Assembly: GCA_965205365.1 (NCBI GenBank)
Contig: CBDBGT010000005.1
Location: 558,001 to 622,000, forward strand
Direction of reading: 5' to 3'
Length of the DNA stretch: 64,000 bases
Source: JALZUR01 sp965205365
GTDB taxonomy: Bacteria > Bdellovibrionota > Bdellovibrionia > Bdellovibrionales > UBA1609
The translations under genes were made by a program, and so were the position numbers. The stretch's first letter is position 1; the number at the start of each line of letters is the position of its first letter. This document shows positions 33,732 to 41,956 of the stretch, one piece after another. The notes under the pieces are model-generated. The model worked only from the letters and a program-made list of their open reading frames with translations, had not been told where the DNA came from and did not search any database.

Positions 33732-34099
33732 GCCTAAAAATACTTGTAAAGAAAAAAAAGGGGTCACTACATTTTGAGTTTTAGACTTTTTAACCTTCTC
33801 TGGTGCGTATATTTGAACTCAAGAGGGGTTTTTTAACAGGAGTGTCGAAGTCAGGAAATAACATGAAGTTCGTTCTTTTTAAACTAAAATATTACTTCTG
33901 AACGAAACTCCAGTTTAATAAATTATCCTTATCAGAAAAGACACTAAGGGTTTTACTCTGGTTAATTATTTTTCAAGTTTCACTCGAAATTTTGATGATT
34001 AGCAATTTTTCTTAAAACGAGTCTTCGACGATACATAAATGTCATTTAAGAAAATTTGGCTTCGCCCCTTCCAAGGAAACAAGGGTAAAAGAGCTTAGT

Positions 34100-35121
34100 A
34101 ACCCGAGTTCGGACTTTCTAAACCTACTGAAGCAGCCTTTCTTCAAGTACTTGAAGTCTAATAGAGGGTTTTCTTGGACGCAAACAGTACGCCGTTAGTG
34201 CCGAAAGTAAATTTACCACAAAGTTTTTTGGGCTTCGGTGTCTTGAGTGTTCAAGATGAAATTCCTCCTTTAAAATCCCAAAAGCAGTTTCAACAATGTA
34301 CCTTTTCCTCAGGAGTAGTTTATCAAAAAGAGGAACAAACTTATTTTTCATATTGGATTTAAGATTTGTTATGACTTGAACCCCTTTACTCATCAATTTT
34401 TCAAATAGCTTTTGGGATATATATCCTTTGTCTCCAAACAATTTTCCAAAAATATTCTCAGCTAAACCCTCTACAGGCTTTGTATCATGAACATTTCCTG
34501 GGGTTATGGTAAAACTTAAGAGCTCCCCTTTGTGAGAAATTACTATGTGAACTTTAAAACCAAAGAACCAGCCCATTGTTGATTTCCCACGTTTTGCAAG
34601 TCCTTTAAAGGTTTTGTGACGACCGATTCTTTTGTTATTACAAACAACAATGGGACTGGAGTCTACAACAGATATTCCTGTGCAAATATTTGATTGCATA
34701 AGTGAGTGTAAAAAAATAAGAATTTGAGGTGCTGAAGATTTTTTAAGTTCTACAAACCTATTGTAGGACAAGAGTTTTGGGAAATAAGGTTTTAGAAATT
34801 TTTGAACATAACCTGTATAGAAAGCTTTAAAATTTCTGAAGCCGGAAAATTGGAATAATAAACAGATGGTGATGACTTCAGACTCAGATAACGCAGATGG
34901 AAAACCTCTCTTTCTTTTGCTGGGTATGAGTTTGGACTGTTCTTTGTTTAACCCTAAAATAAAGTCGTCAACAAGAGTAAAAACTTCTATAATTTGATTT
35001 TCTTCGATCATTCCCGGCTCCTTTTTGCAGATCAGTAAAAAACAACTAAATCTTACAAAAGGCTGGGATGATCTTTTATTTATCCAGCACTTAGGTCCTG
35101 AAAAAAGTTCGAACTCGGGTT
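34100..35121 (-). mobile_element. Intact IS982-family element, 1022 bp
   Basis: Ends AACCCGAGTTCGGACTTT (left) and, reading inward from the right, AACCCGAGTTCGAACTTT form inverted repeats. A 4-bp duplication TAGT (34096-34099 and 35122-35125) flanks them. One complete transposase gene lies inside on the minus strand. The right boundary is within five bases of the stop codon of the FGE-tailed gene. Confidence 0.88.
34124..35011 (-). CDS. IS982-family transposase
   Basis: 295 residues, full length for the family. SVVDSSPIVVCNNKRIGRHK (first Asp), SFTITPGNVHDTKPVE, FGDKGYISQKLFEKL (second Asp) and ETAFGILKEEFHLEHSRHR (last Glu) form the IS982 DDE pattern. A deleted relative is at 2822-3057. Confidence 0.93.
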   Translation of the reverse strand: MIEENQIIEVFTLVDDFILGLNKEQSKLIPSKRKRGFPSALSESEVITICLLFQFSGFRNFKAFYTGYVQKFLKPYFPKLLSYNRFVELKKSSAPQILIFLHSLMQSNICTGISVVDSSPIVVCNNKRIGRHKTFKGLAKRGKSTMGWFFGFKVHIVISHKGELLSFTITPGNVHDTKPVEGLAENIFGKLFGDKGYISQKLFEKLMSKGVQVITNLKSNMKNKFVPLFDKLLLRKRYIVETAFGILKEEFHLEHSRHRSPKNFVVNLLSALTAYCLRPRKPSIRLQVLEERLLQ

Positions 35122-35129
35122 TAGTAATA

Positions 35130-35256
35130 CTAATGGGCAGTCCTCACAAGGCGGAACCCCATAATATTAAGATTATTGCCGCGATTCTCAGGCCTCCTGA
35201 CGAAACGCATCGCCGATCGCACGCCCCGAGCGCCGTTGTCCCAGCTACCGCCACGA
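35130..35256 (-). repeat. Variable-repeat-like C-terminal tail of FGE type
   Basis: Visibly GC-rich against AT-rich flanks. It opens with the conserved RVIRGGSW and closes with GFRLVR; in between, positions usually filled by Asn runs in template-like FGE tails hold D, G, A, V, M, F and V, while codons such as CGG, CCT, GAG AAT CGC and GGG TTC CGC are standard. The pattern fits adenine-targeted diversification, but only one copy is available for comparison. Confidence 0.5.
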
Positions 35257-38200
35257 ATCACGCGGGCCAAGCCACCTTTTGGTCCCTGCGGATCAACACC
35301 CCCTGATAACTGACTTTGATACCAATCCTTCACCCAAACCCACATATTACCATTAATGTCATAAATGGGTTTGCCCATATAAAAAACAGGCTTTTTTGAA
35401 CCTACAGGCTCTGGAGCATTAGATTCATAAACAGCATACTGGCTTAAATCACTTTCCTTGTTACCAAAAGAATACTCACCTTTTGCCACTCCTCCTTTTT
35501 GTGCCACAAAATCCCATTGGGCTTCTGTAGGAAGATCATACACTTTACCCTTTTTATGCCCCGGAAAATAGGTTTCTAAAGTTTGTTGTATAAGGGGATC
35601 TCCTTTTTGGGAAAGCTCATTTAAGCCCTTTATCCATAGACTAACATCTGTAAAAGAAACATCTGCTATTGGAAGATTTCCATTTTTGGAGGTAGAGGTA
35701 ATACCTTCCATAAGGTCTTTATACTCAATTTGCCTATCGTTATTTTGTATATTCTGATTTGCTATTAACTCAGCAACCTGTTTATAAGTGTCTTTTGTTA
35801 TATGCGTAGACATAAACTCAAAAGGATTAGAAATTGTTGTAAGCACACTCAAATCTTTTTCTCCCATTTTAAATGAACCCGGCTCAATCCTTACAAAATC
35901 TATAATAGGAGTTCCTTCTGAATAATCTTCTGTTTTTTGATTTGCATTACGTTCTTTGATTTCAATTGGACGTACCTGAATATCAAGTCTTGCCCGGCCA
36001 ATGGCATTAGCAATCTCGACTTCACCACTAAGCATTAATTGCTCTATCTCGTTAAAACCTAGCTTGTTTTTAACACTCAAATCAAAATCACGGTTTTGAG
36101 TTAGCCAGTCAATTAGCTCAGATTGTTTATAATAAGCCGCTAACTGCATAGCTGAAACATCACTTTCGTTTCTATGATTGATTGAGATTAAACCTGTTTG
36201 GGTAAGGTCTTGGAGTTTTGATCGATCTCCTTTTTCAATAGATTTCGACCATTTATTCCTTAACTCTAGGGCAAAACTTCTTTTTCTTGCGTCAGACGAT
36301 CTGTGCCAACCCATAATTTGATTTCTTACCCCTTCAAATTGAGATTTTAAATAAGAATAGGACTGAAGGTTTTCAGCATTTAAAATTATCTCAAAAATGG
36401 CTTGCTCTTTAAGCTGGGCTGAGGAAGAAGAGCTTGTCACAACTCTTTCTAGAAGCGTGAGAAATTCATTACGACTTAAAATACTATTTGTATCTAAAAC
36501 CTTCAAAATAGGCCCCACAACCTCTATAAACTTTAAAACACCTGCCGAATCAGGACTGTCTTTTAGAGGCTCTACCTTAGAATACACATTTCTTGAGACA
36601 CTTTTGATCGTCTCTTCAGACAAAAGCTTTGAAACGCTGCTATCTTGAAAAGCTCTCAATACATGTATCAGCTTCTTGTAATCGTTTGCAGATTTTGAGT
36701 TCATTAATTTTTCAAGTTCTTCATTAATACGAGAAACGTTTAGTCTTCTCTTTAGTTTTTCCAATAACGCCAAATCAGTTTTATCTACCTGAAAATCCTT
36801 AGATGTTCCTGCAAGATTAATCAAATCATTGATGCCAAAGTTGAGTGATTCTTGGATGACTCTTAAGGCTTTTTTATTATGAAAAATTACCAAATTCCCA
36901 TTTTGAATAAACTCAGTTCCCTCACGTGCCATCGGGTCCACATTAAACCGTATGGTCAGCCCTGTACCTTTCGCACTTGCCCTGCCTATCTGAGTGTAAA
37001 ATCCATCACCACGGGCCGCAGCTTCACCAACAGCATTTTTTCGTGATATAAGTACATTGGGCTCCCCACTGTGAGATCTAGTTATAGACTCATAAGCCAA
37101 AAAATCACTCGTCTCATGGGCCACAATATCCACACCTAACTCTTTGGCTGTTTTGCCTGCACCCTGTCCTACTTCTTTTGATCTTAGAGGTTCTTTGTTC
37201 AACCACCATGCAAAAGATCCCTGATCGTTTTTATCCCCCATCTGGGTGAGCTTTTGCCTAAGACCAAGACTGTCTAGCTTGTTCATAGCATATTCAATGT
37301 TCACGGCATGCATAATAAGCTTTTGAGCTGTTTGTTGTAACTTTCTCTGGGCCACTCGATTCATGAGTTTAGAGGGGTTAAAGCGATCAATGATGTCCTT
37401 TAGCTTTTTTTCTGCATTTTTAGAAATCTTAAGCTCATACTGGAAGGCCTTTACTAAAAGCCTTAGGACTGAAATAATTTCCGGGTTCTCCCCCTTGGCC
37501 GCTCTTGAAGTTGTAAAATGCTCTGAACTTCTAAAGTAAGAGATCTCATTATTTAAAGTATCTCGCAAAAAAGTGCTTTCTTTGTTATCCCAGTTCTTTA
37601 AATCTCTAATAACTGGTTCTGAATTCTTTGTTATTTCTACCATGCCTAAAGAGTTAGAATCAGTGTTCTGATTATTAAAATCTTTATCATTTAAAAGAGC
37701 TTCTTTATAGCCTATTTGTCCTGGCTCACCCATTCTATGCTCTAAAGACCTCACTTCCCAGCCTGTTTTAGAGCCTAGAAAATGAGGGTATTTCTCAGCG
37801 ATGATCTGCTGAAACTGCCTAGCAATATCAGGTGTAGCATCCACAACGATGTCTAAATCCTGCGTGCTTCTAAAAATATTAGTAAAATCCCAGTCGAAAC
37901 GATCTTTTTGGAGTTTCATAAGACCTTTTTCTCTGGCCAAAGACCACTTGGCATAATGTAAAAAACTCGATGCAGTTCCACCAAACAACCAAACTCTAAC
38001 CCCTAAACGCTCAGCCTCGAGACGAAGATACTCAAACTCTGGAGTTTTCATCAAATTAATAGAAACATAATCTACTAATTCACTCTGAGAGATTTGGCTT
38101 GTTAATTGGGAGCTTTGCTTAATCCCTGATTTAAGCTTATGGGAATCAGAGAGTAGATCAGCACAAGTATTCCCATAAGAAGTTGATGAATAAACAAACA

Positions 38201-38258
38201 ACCCCAGCAGCAGTGCAACTTGAAAAGAGGACTTTAACCTTTTTCTGTATATATGCAT
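35130..38258 (-). CDS. Large secreted multidomain protein with FGE-type C-terminal domain
   Basis: 1042 residues. A signal peptide (VALLLGLFVYSSTSYG); a nucleotidyltransferase-like segment around 90-220 (VWLFGGTASS, then STQDLDIVVDATP); a region near 390-480 (ARGDGFYTQIGRASAKGTG) of unknown fold; helical repeats; ankyrin-like repeats around 700-780 (VSAMQLAAYYKQSELIDWL); and from about 800 an FGE-sulfatase domain (FVRIEPGSFKMGE, LPTEAQWDFVAQ, IYDINGNMWVWVKDW, RVIRGGSWDN, GFRLVR). The domain fits a C-type-lectin-like binding head; no formylglycine-generating cysteines are evident, so catalysis is unlikely. The last 40 codons are GC-rich. A truncated ORF lies 22 bases upstream. Confidence 0.8.
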   Translation of the reverse strand: MHIYRKRLKSSFQVALLLGLFVYSSTSYGNTCADLLSDSHKLKSGIKQSSQLTSQISQSELVDYVSINLMKTPEFEYLRLEAERLGVRVWLFGGTASSFLHYAKWSLAREKGLMKLQKDRFDWDFTNIFRSTQDLDIVVDATPDIARQFQQIIAEKYPHFLGSKTGWEVRSLEHRMGEPGQIGYKEALLNDKDFNNQNTDSNSLGMVEITKNSEPVIRDLKNWDNKESTFLRDTLNNEISYFRSSEHFTTSRAAKGENPEIISVLRLLVKAFQYELKISKNAEKKLKDIIDRFNPSKLMNRVAQRKLQQTAQKLIMHAVNIEYAMNKLDSLGLRQKLTQMGDKNDQGSFAWWLNKEPLRSKEVGQGAGKTAKELGVDIVAHETSDFLAYESITRSHSGEPNVLISRKNAVGEAAARGDGFYTQIGRASAKGTGLTIRFNVDPMAREGTEFIQNGNLVIFHNKKALRVIQESLNFGINDLINLAGTSKDFQVDKTDLALLEKLKRRLNVSRINEELEKLMNSKSANDYKKLIHVLRAFQDSSVSKLLSEETIKSVSRNVYSKVEPLKDSPDSAGVLKFIEVVGPILKVLDTNSILSRNEFLTLLERVVTSSSSSAQLKEQAIFEIILNAENLQSYSYLKSQFEGVRNQIMGWHRSSDARKRSFALELRNKWSKSIEKGDRSKLQDLTQTGLISINHRNESDVSAMQLAAYYKQSELIDWLTQNRDFDLSVKNKLGFNEIEQLMLSGEVEIANAIGRARLDIQVRPIEIKERNANQKTEDYSEGTPIIDFVRIEPGSFKMGEKDLSVLTTISNPFEFMSTHITKDTYKQVAELIANQNIQNNDRQIEYKDLMEGITSTSKNGNLPIADVSFTDVSLWIKGLNELSQKGDPLIQQTLETYFPGHKKGKVYDLPTEAQWDFVAQKGGVAKGEYSFGNKESDLSQYAVYESNAPEPVGSKKPVFYMGKPIYDINGNMWVWVKDWYQSQLSGGVDPQGPKGGLARVIRGGSWDNGARGVRSAMRFVRRPENRGNNLNIMGFRLVRTAH

Positions 38259-38280
38259 ATTCTAAATACTCCTAATTTCT

Positions 38281-38529
38281 TTAAAGCAATTGTCTACATG
38301 CACGACTTGCATTAACCACTTTATCTGAGCCTAGATCTTGTACAAGGCGAGGTAAACTTCCCCTTTGATCCTCAACCATGTCTCGAATTTCATTAAAACG
38401 ACTCTCTACTATATTACCCTGACTTCGACACAACACGGCGCATAAAGCTAATAAAATCAAGTGCTTAGATTTTGCTCCTGACTTCGACACTCCTGTTAAA
38501 AAACCCCTCTTGAGTTCAAATATACGCAC
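38281..38529 (-). pseudogene. 3' fragment of a gene fused to IS-end sequence
   Basis: The last 45 or so codons (NIVESRFNEIRDMVEDQRGS to ACRQLL, up to about 38417) look like the real end of a helical protein. The first 38 codons (MRIFELKRGFLTGV onwards) are translated from IS terminus repeats. The original 5' part is gone. It lies directly upstream of the FGE-tailed gene and may have belonged to the same operon. Confidence 0.6.
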
Positions 38530-38590
38530 CAGAGAAGGTTAAAAAGTCTAAAACTCGAAATGTAGTGACCCCTTTTTTTTCTTTACAAGT
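38418..38590. mobile_element. Joined terminal fragments of the IS1634-like element
   Basis: 38418-38476 matches the left terminus of the outer element (31421-31479), and 38477-38590 matches its right terminus in inverse orientation (33855 back to about 33742). Both start with CCTGACTTCGACAC, so the two ends now lie head to tail with no body between them. This looks like the scar of an imprecise excision or of IS recombination. Confidence 0.75.
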
Positions 38591-38855
38591 GTTTCTGAAC
38601 CAGTAATTTTAGCAGCTATGTTTATTCGAGAAGTAAAAAAAATAAATGAAAGTATTTATAATTGGGATGTTAGAGATAGCTTTATAAGCCAGCTTTTAAA
38701 GGCTTTTAACACATTTTAATTCCTAATTATATGGGAGTAGTTTTAGATCGCTTACACTAGTTCTGAAAAGAAGCTGAGAAGTAACAAATTTTTCAATTTG
38801 AAAATAGGTGAAAATAAACTTGAGATAAGTAAAGTTATATTAAAAATAAAGAAAT
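38591..38855 (+). pseudogene. Truncated ORF fragment and empty spacer
   Basis: Immediately after the IS scar, 43 codons (38591-38719: VSEPVILAAMFIREVKKINES, ending LLKAFNTF) are open to a TAA, with no start of their own. They are probably the 3' end of a gene cut by the IS. Family not recognised. The rest to 38855 shows nothing. Confidence 0.45.
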
Positions 38856-40070
38856 CTACATAATCTTTATCTCTGTTTGTAATATACATGTATTAAGAGC
38901 TTTAAATATATCAGAGTTTTCAAGAATTGAACCCCAAATATTGCTTTTGCAATCTGAAAGATTTACTTTCAAAGGGTTGTGTCCACCATCTTTAACAGTG
39001 ATAAATATTCGTTTTAAAGAAATTATTTGTTTATTAAAATGATATCTAGCCCACTTTATTGGTGTTGCAACATCTTTTGTTCCAGAAAAATAATAAATCT
39101 TAGAACGAATAGGCCAATTAGCAACATCGACAGGTTGTGAAAAAGGAACATCAGCACAATTGTCATCTTTTGAAAAATCTCTTACTAGATACCCGTTTTC
39201 AAGAATTGTTGCGAAATCTTTGTCATAAATTTCAGAGCAAGCTATTAACTTATATAATCTGTATTCGTCTTCATTGGGGCCTTGACTTAAATCTTTGACT
39301 AATTTTTTTAGTATGTCTTGTTGCTCTTTGGAAGATGAAAGTAAGTTTAGTAGAGACTTTAAAGATATATCATTGTTTGGTGTTTTTCCAAAATTAAGCA
39401 AGCTTTTGATAAAAAGAGCCCATCTTGTCGAATCTATGCCAAATGGCAATTTAACGTTCGATAAGATATTTAATGAAGTAGAATTGAGGTGTTTTTTCAC
39501 CTCTTCCCAACGTCGTGAATAATTTTTTTCAATTTGAAGATGCGATTCAGCTTTCCCTACTACCCCTTCAAGAACTATCGCTTTTGGAGCGGCAATATTT
39601 AATTGTTCTATTTCAAAAGCTACTTTAGTTGCAAGAACAGTACCATAAGAAACTCCGTAAAGAATATAATTTTTAAGATTCAGTTCTTTAATGATTTCAA
39701 TAATATCGAGTGATAGAGTCTGAGTGTTAATAGCTGAGTCAGGGATTTTACCAAAAAATCTGTTACATTTAACTCCACGAGGATCTGTTTGGATAAAACC
39801 ATGTGAGTCATTATGACGTGGATCATCCAGAGAAATAGATGATTGCCCTGGACCTCCTGGAAGAAATATAATAACTGGGGCTGTTGAGTTTTTACTGCGT
39901 AGATATCTATACTTGTATTCAAATGTTCCTAAATTCATATTTGTCGTTGATATTGGTCTCGTAATTGTATTGATATGATTTTCTTCTGAACAGAGAGAAG
40001 ATAAACTTTCATTTGCAGATATATTAATGCTAAAAGAAATAATAAAAAATAAGAACATTACCTTATGCAT
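38856..40070 (-). CDS. Secreted alpha/beta hydrolase, possibly a peptidase
   Basis: 404 residues with a signal peptide (VMFLFFIISFSINISANE). Alpha/beta hydrolase fold: IIFLPGGPGQSS (oxyanion hole), YGVSYGTVLA (nucleophile Ser), FSGTKDVATPIKWA (Asp) and VKDGGHNPLK (His). The HGGP-like motif and the long insert between strands 6 and 7 resemble proline iminopeptidase/Tap-type exported hydrolases; the substrate is unknown. Its ribosome binding site (AAAGGG) lies within a decayed IS66 sequence that runs up to the start codon, so the gene is a likely cargo or neighbour of that element. Confidence 0.82.
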   Translation of the reverse strand: MHKVMFLFFIISFSINISANESLSSLCSEENHINTITRPISTTNMNLGTFEYKYRYLRSKNSTAPVIIFLPGGPGQSSISLDDPRHNDSHGFIQTDPRGVKCNRFFGKIPDSAINTQTLSLDIIEIIKELNLKNYILYGVSYGTVLATKVAFEIEQLNIAAPKAIVLEGVVGKAESHLQIEKNYSRRWEEVKKHLNSTSLNILSNVKLPFGIDSTRWALFIKSLLNFGKTPNNDISLKSLLNLLSSSKEQQDILKKLVKDLSQGPNEDEYRLYKLIACSEIYDKDFATILENGYLVRDFSKDDNCADVPFSQPVDVANWPIRSKIYYFSGTKDVATPIKWARYHFNKQIISLKRIFITVKDGGHNPLKVNLSDCKSNIWGSILENSDIFKALNTCILQTEIKIM

Positions 40071-40696
40071 TTTAAATCCCTTTCTACATACCGCTTAGAT
40101 TTAGTGCCAAACTTTTCTTCTTTAAAAAGTTTTACAATTTTTTTTAAATATTCATTTTCTTAAGTTAAAAAATTAACGTTGTTTTTTAACTCAACAATGT
40201 TCTCTTCCATTGCAAAATGTTATCAAATTACATAATTAAAGTCTACTTCTTTAAACCTTGTCCAGTTACTTAATCCTTTAAGTAGTAATTCTAAATCCTT
40301 AGCTTCTACTTTAATGGTATCTTTTTTAAGTTTTTTTTAGGCCAGGAAAACTTTATGCCCTCTAAACCTTTAAGCCATAATGAAAAACCACTTTTATCAA
40401 AATACAGTATTTTCATATGAGTTCATCGTTTATTGGTAAATATAAATAATGACCTAGATTGTAAATCTAACTTCATTTCTTCACTGACAATTACACTTAA
40501 ACCATTAATGCTTTTTCCCATATCTAAAAAACTTTTGTAGATAACTATTCTTTCAAAATCATAAATAAAGCTCATTTTTTAGCTAGTAAGTTATTTAAAA
40601 ACTCTCCAAGACGAACAGGATCATGCTCAAATCTGATATCTTTTGTTTTTTGATATGGGTTATATACTCATCACGTATTGAATTAAATTTTGCCAT
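40071..40696 (-). mobile_element. Decayed IS66 remnant (TnpA-TnpB-TnpC start)
   Basis: In order on the minus strand: a TnpA-like start (40578-40696, MAKFNSIRDEYITH) shifted into FEHDPVRLGEFLNNLLAKK; a TnpB relic (40223-40575) with DKSGFSLWLKGLEGIKFSW and, after a frameshift at a run of A, DTIKVEAKDLELLLKGL; and the TnpC N-terminus (from 40210) with ENEYLKKIVKLFKEEKFGTKSK. Several stops and frameshifts break every gene. The TnpC fragment ends where the hydrolase gene begins. Confidence 0.75.
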
Positions 40697-40759
40697 TAAT
40701 GCATCTCCTTTAGGTAAGGAGCCTACTTTAACAAATTTATGATTTTAAACAAAGAATGG

Positions 40760-41300
40760 GGCTGATGAAGAGCTTACTTTCCAGAACCCATATAAGGAAG
40801 TTGCTTTGGGCACTCTTTTTTAGCATCCTTAATTATTTTCCTGTAAGCAGTTAGCCTTTTCTTTTGAAGATTCTGAGAAAGTGACCCCCATACTCTTTTG
40901 TTAGATCTTTTGTTTTTACTAAAAATCTCTTCATTGATTTAGCCCACTTTTAATCTTTAAAATCAATCACTCATTGGAGTTTTCGCAAATGATGAACATT
41001 GCAAAGAGCGTGCTTCTTTGTTGCTCTAAAATAAGGCTTTCAATGATTGTGAACTAAAACTTCAGAATAATTCTTATCTAGTACGCCCATATCATAAATT
41101 GCCTCTTGCCCACGCTTTTCGTGAGCAAAAAACAGCGTTGTTTTTGGTGTGCACAACATATGCATCCAGTGGTTCTTGTTTTTAATCTTAATTTTTGTCT
41201 TGTCAGTATTGGCTACTTCTCAACCTTTTAAAATTTTCTTTGTTTCTTCCTCATAAAATGAGCATGGAACCACCTAAAGGGAAAGTGGCTTAATGAATTG
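40760..41300 (-). mobile_element. Second IS66 remnant, TnpC core
   Basis: Minus-strand frames read the catalytic core of an IS66 TnpC: KIKNKNHWMHMLCTPKTTLF, FAHEKRGQEAIYDMGVLD and HALCNVHHLRKL, then GGHFLRIFKRK. Stops (TGA at two sites, TAA at another) interrupt it. It lies upstream of, and in the wrong order relative to, the TnpA-TnpB relic, so it is either a second copy or a rearranged one. 41301-41369 is empty. Confidence 0.75.
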
Positions 41301-41369
41301 TTATTATGTGTAGAAGCATTGAGGAATTAGCCCAATAATTTAACCAATAAAATTAAAATTATTGAAAAC

Positions 41370-41879
41370 TTATTTTGTTGAATTTTGTACAAAACTTCTT
41401 AAGTAGAATTTAACTAGATGGTCTGGGTTTGCAGGTTTTTTATCGCTTACCCATTTAATTTCATTAAAAGCTCCCCATGCTGCCTCAAGAGTTCCATCTG
41501 GAACAGTCTTAGGGCTTGGTTGAGAGGAGTCTGATGTTAAAAACGGTGAAGACATGTGGTGAAATGTAATTTGAATTTTTCCAGGGTGAAGCATATTGAA
41601 AACAAGTTTATAACCGTTTCTAAAAATCATAAAATCACCATGAGTTTTTGCAATTCCATAAATTTTAATGGCTCCATTTGAATTTCCTCTTAACTGATTA
41701 AAAATATCAGAGTTTTTTATAAACTGAGATTTTAAATTTTTTAAAAATTCAATGGAAGAAGATAAAATAATATGATCTTGGTTTATAACGGGAGAAAAAT
41801 CAATAAGCCCTGATGTTTCCATTTGCTGTTCATTGCGAATGAGTTCTTGTATCCATTCAATGTTTTGCTCTATTTTCAT
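41370..41879 (-). CDS. Hypothetical protein
   Basis: 169 residues, no signal peptide or membrane segment, mixed alpha/beta composition. The sequence GAIKIYGIAKTHGDFMIFRNGYK followed by VFNMLHPGKIQITFHHM suggests a compact beta-rich core. Not recognised. It is 77 bases downstream of the large metallopeptidase/barrel gene's start-side neighbour region and reads towards the IS66 debris. Confidence 0.55.
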   Translation of the reverse strand: MKIEQNIEWIQELIRNEQQMETSGLIDFSPVINQDHIILSSSIEFLKNLKSQFIKNSDIFNQLRGNSNGAIKIYGIAKTHGDFMIFRNGYKLVFNMLHPGKIQITFHHMSSPFLTSDSSQPSPKTVPDGTLEAAWGAFNEIKWVSDKKPANPDHLVKFYLRSFVQNSTK

Positions 41880-41956
41880 TAAGTCCCCTTCCCATTTTGG
41901 TCAATCATGGTTAAATCATTTAATTATGCTGCCTTAAAGTCAAGAGCGGTAAAGGT

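Larger units (their letters stand above)
31421..33855. mobile_element. Outer IS1634-like element, internally deleted and split by a second IS
   Basis: Bounded by 14-base inverted repeats: CCTGACTTCGACAC (31421-31434) and its complement (33842-33855). The left part carries the 3' end of a minus-strand transposase; the right part (33732-33855) is only the opposite terminus. Everything coding for the transposase N-terminus is missing, so the element is defective. A different IS (31996-33725) sits inside it. Pieces of both termini recur at 38418-38590. Confidence 0.75.

Noticed and set aside
31480..33790. GGGGTCACTACATTT near 31480 and again near 33771 as IS ends
   Set aside because: The two copies are in the same orientation relative to the plus strand, not inverted, so they are not the termini of one element. 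The 14-base CCTGACTTCGACAC repeats fit better.
35130..38258. Sulfatase-activating (formylglycine-generating) enzyme
   Set aside because: The domain matches the FGE fold, but it ends in a variable tail, lacks evident active-site cysteines and is joined to ankyrin-like repeats, so a binding role is more likely than catalysis.
40760..41240. TGA at positions where tryptophan is expected in the IS66 TnpC core
   Set aside because: Could suggest TGA recoding, but a TAA and frameshifts occur in the same relic, and intact genes in the window use TGA as stop. Ordinary decay explains it.
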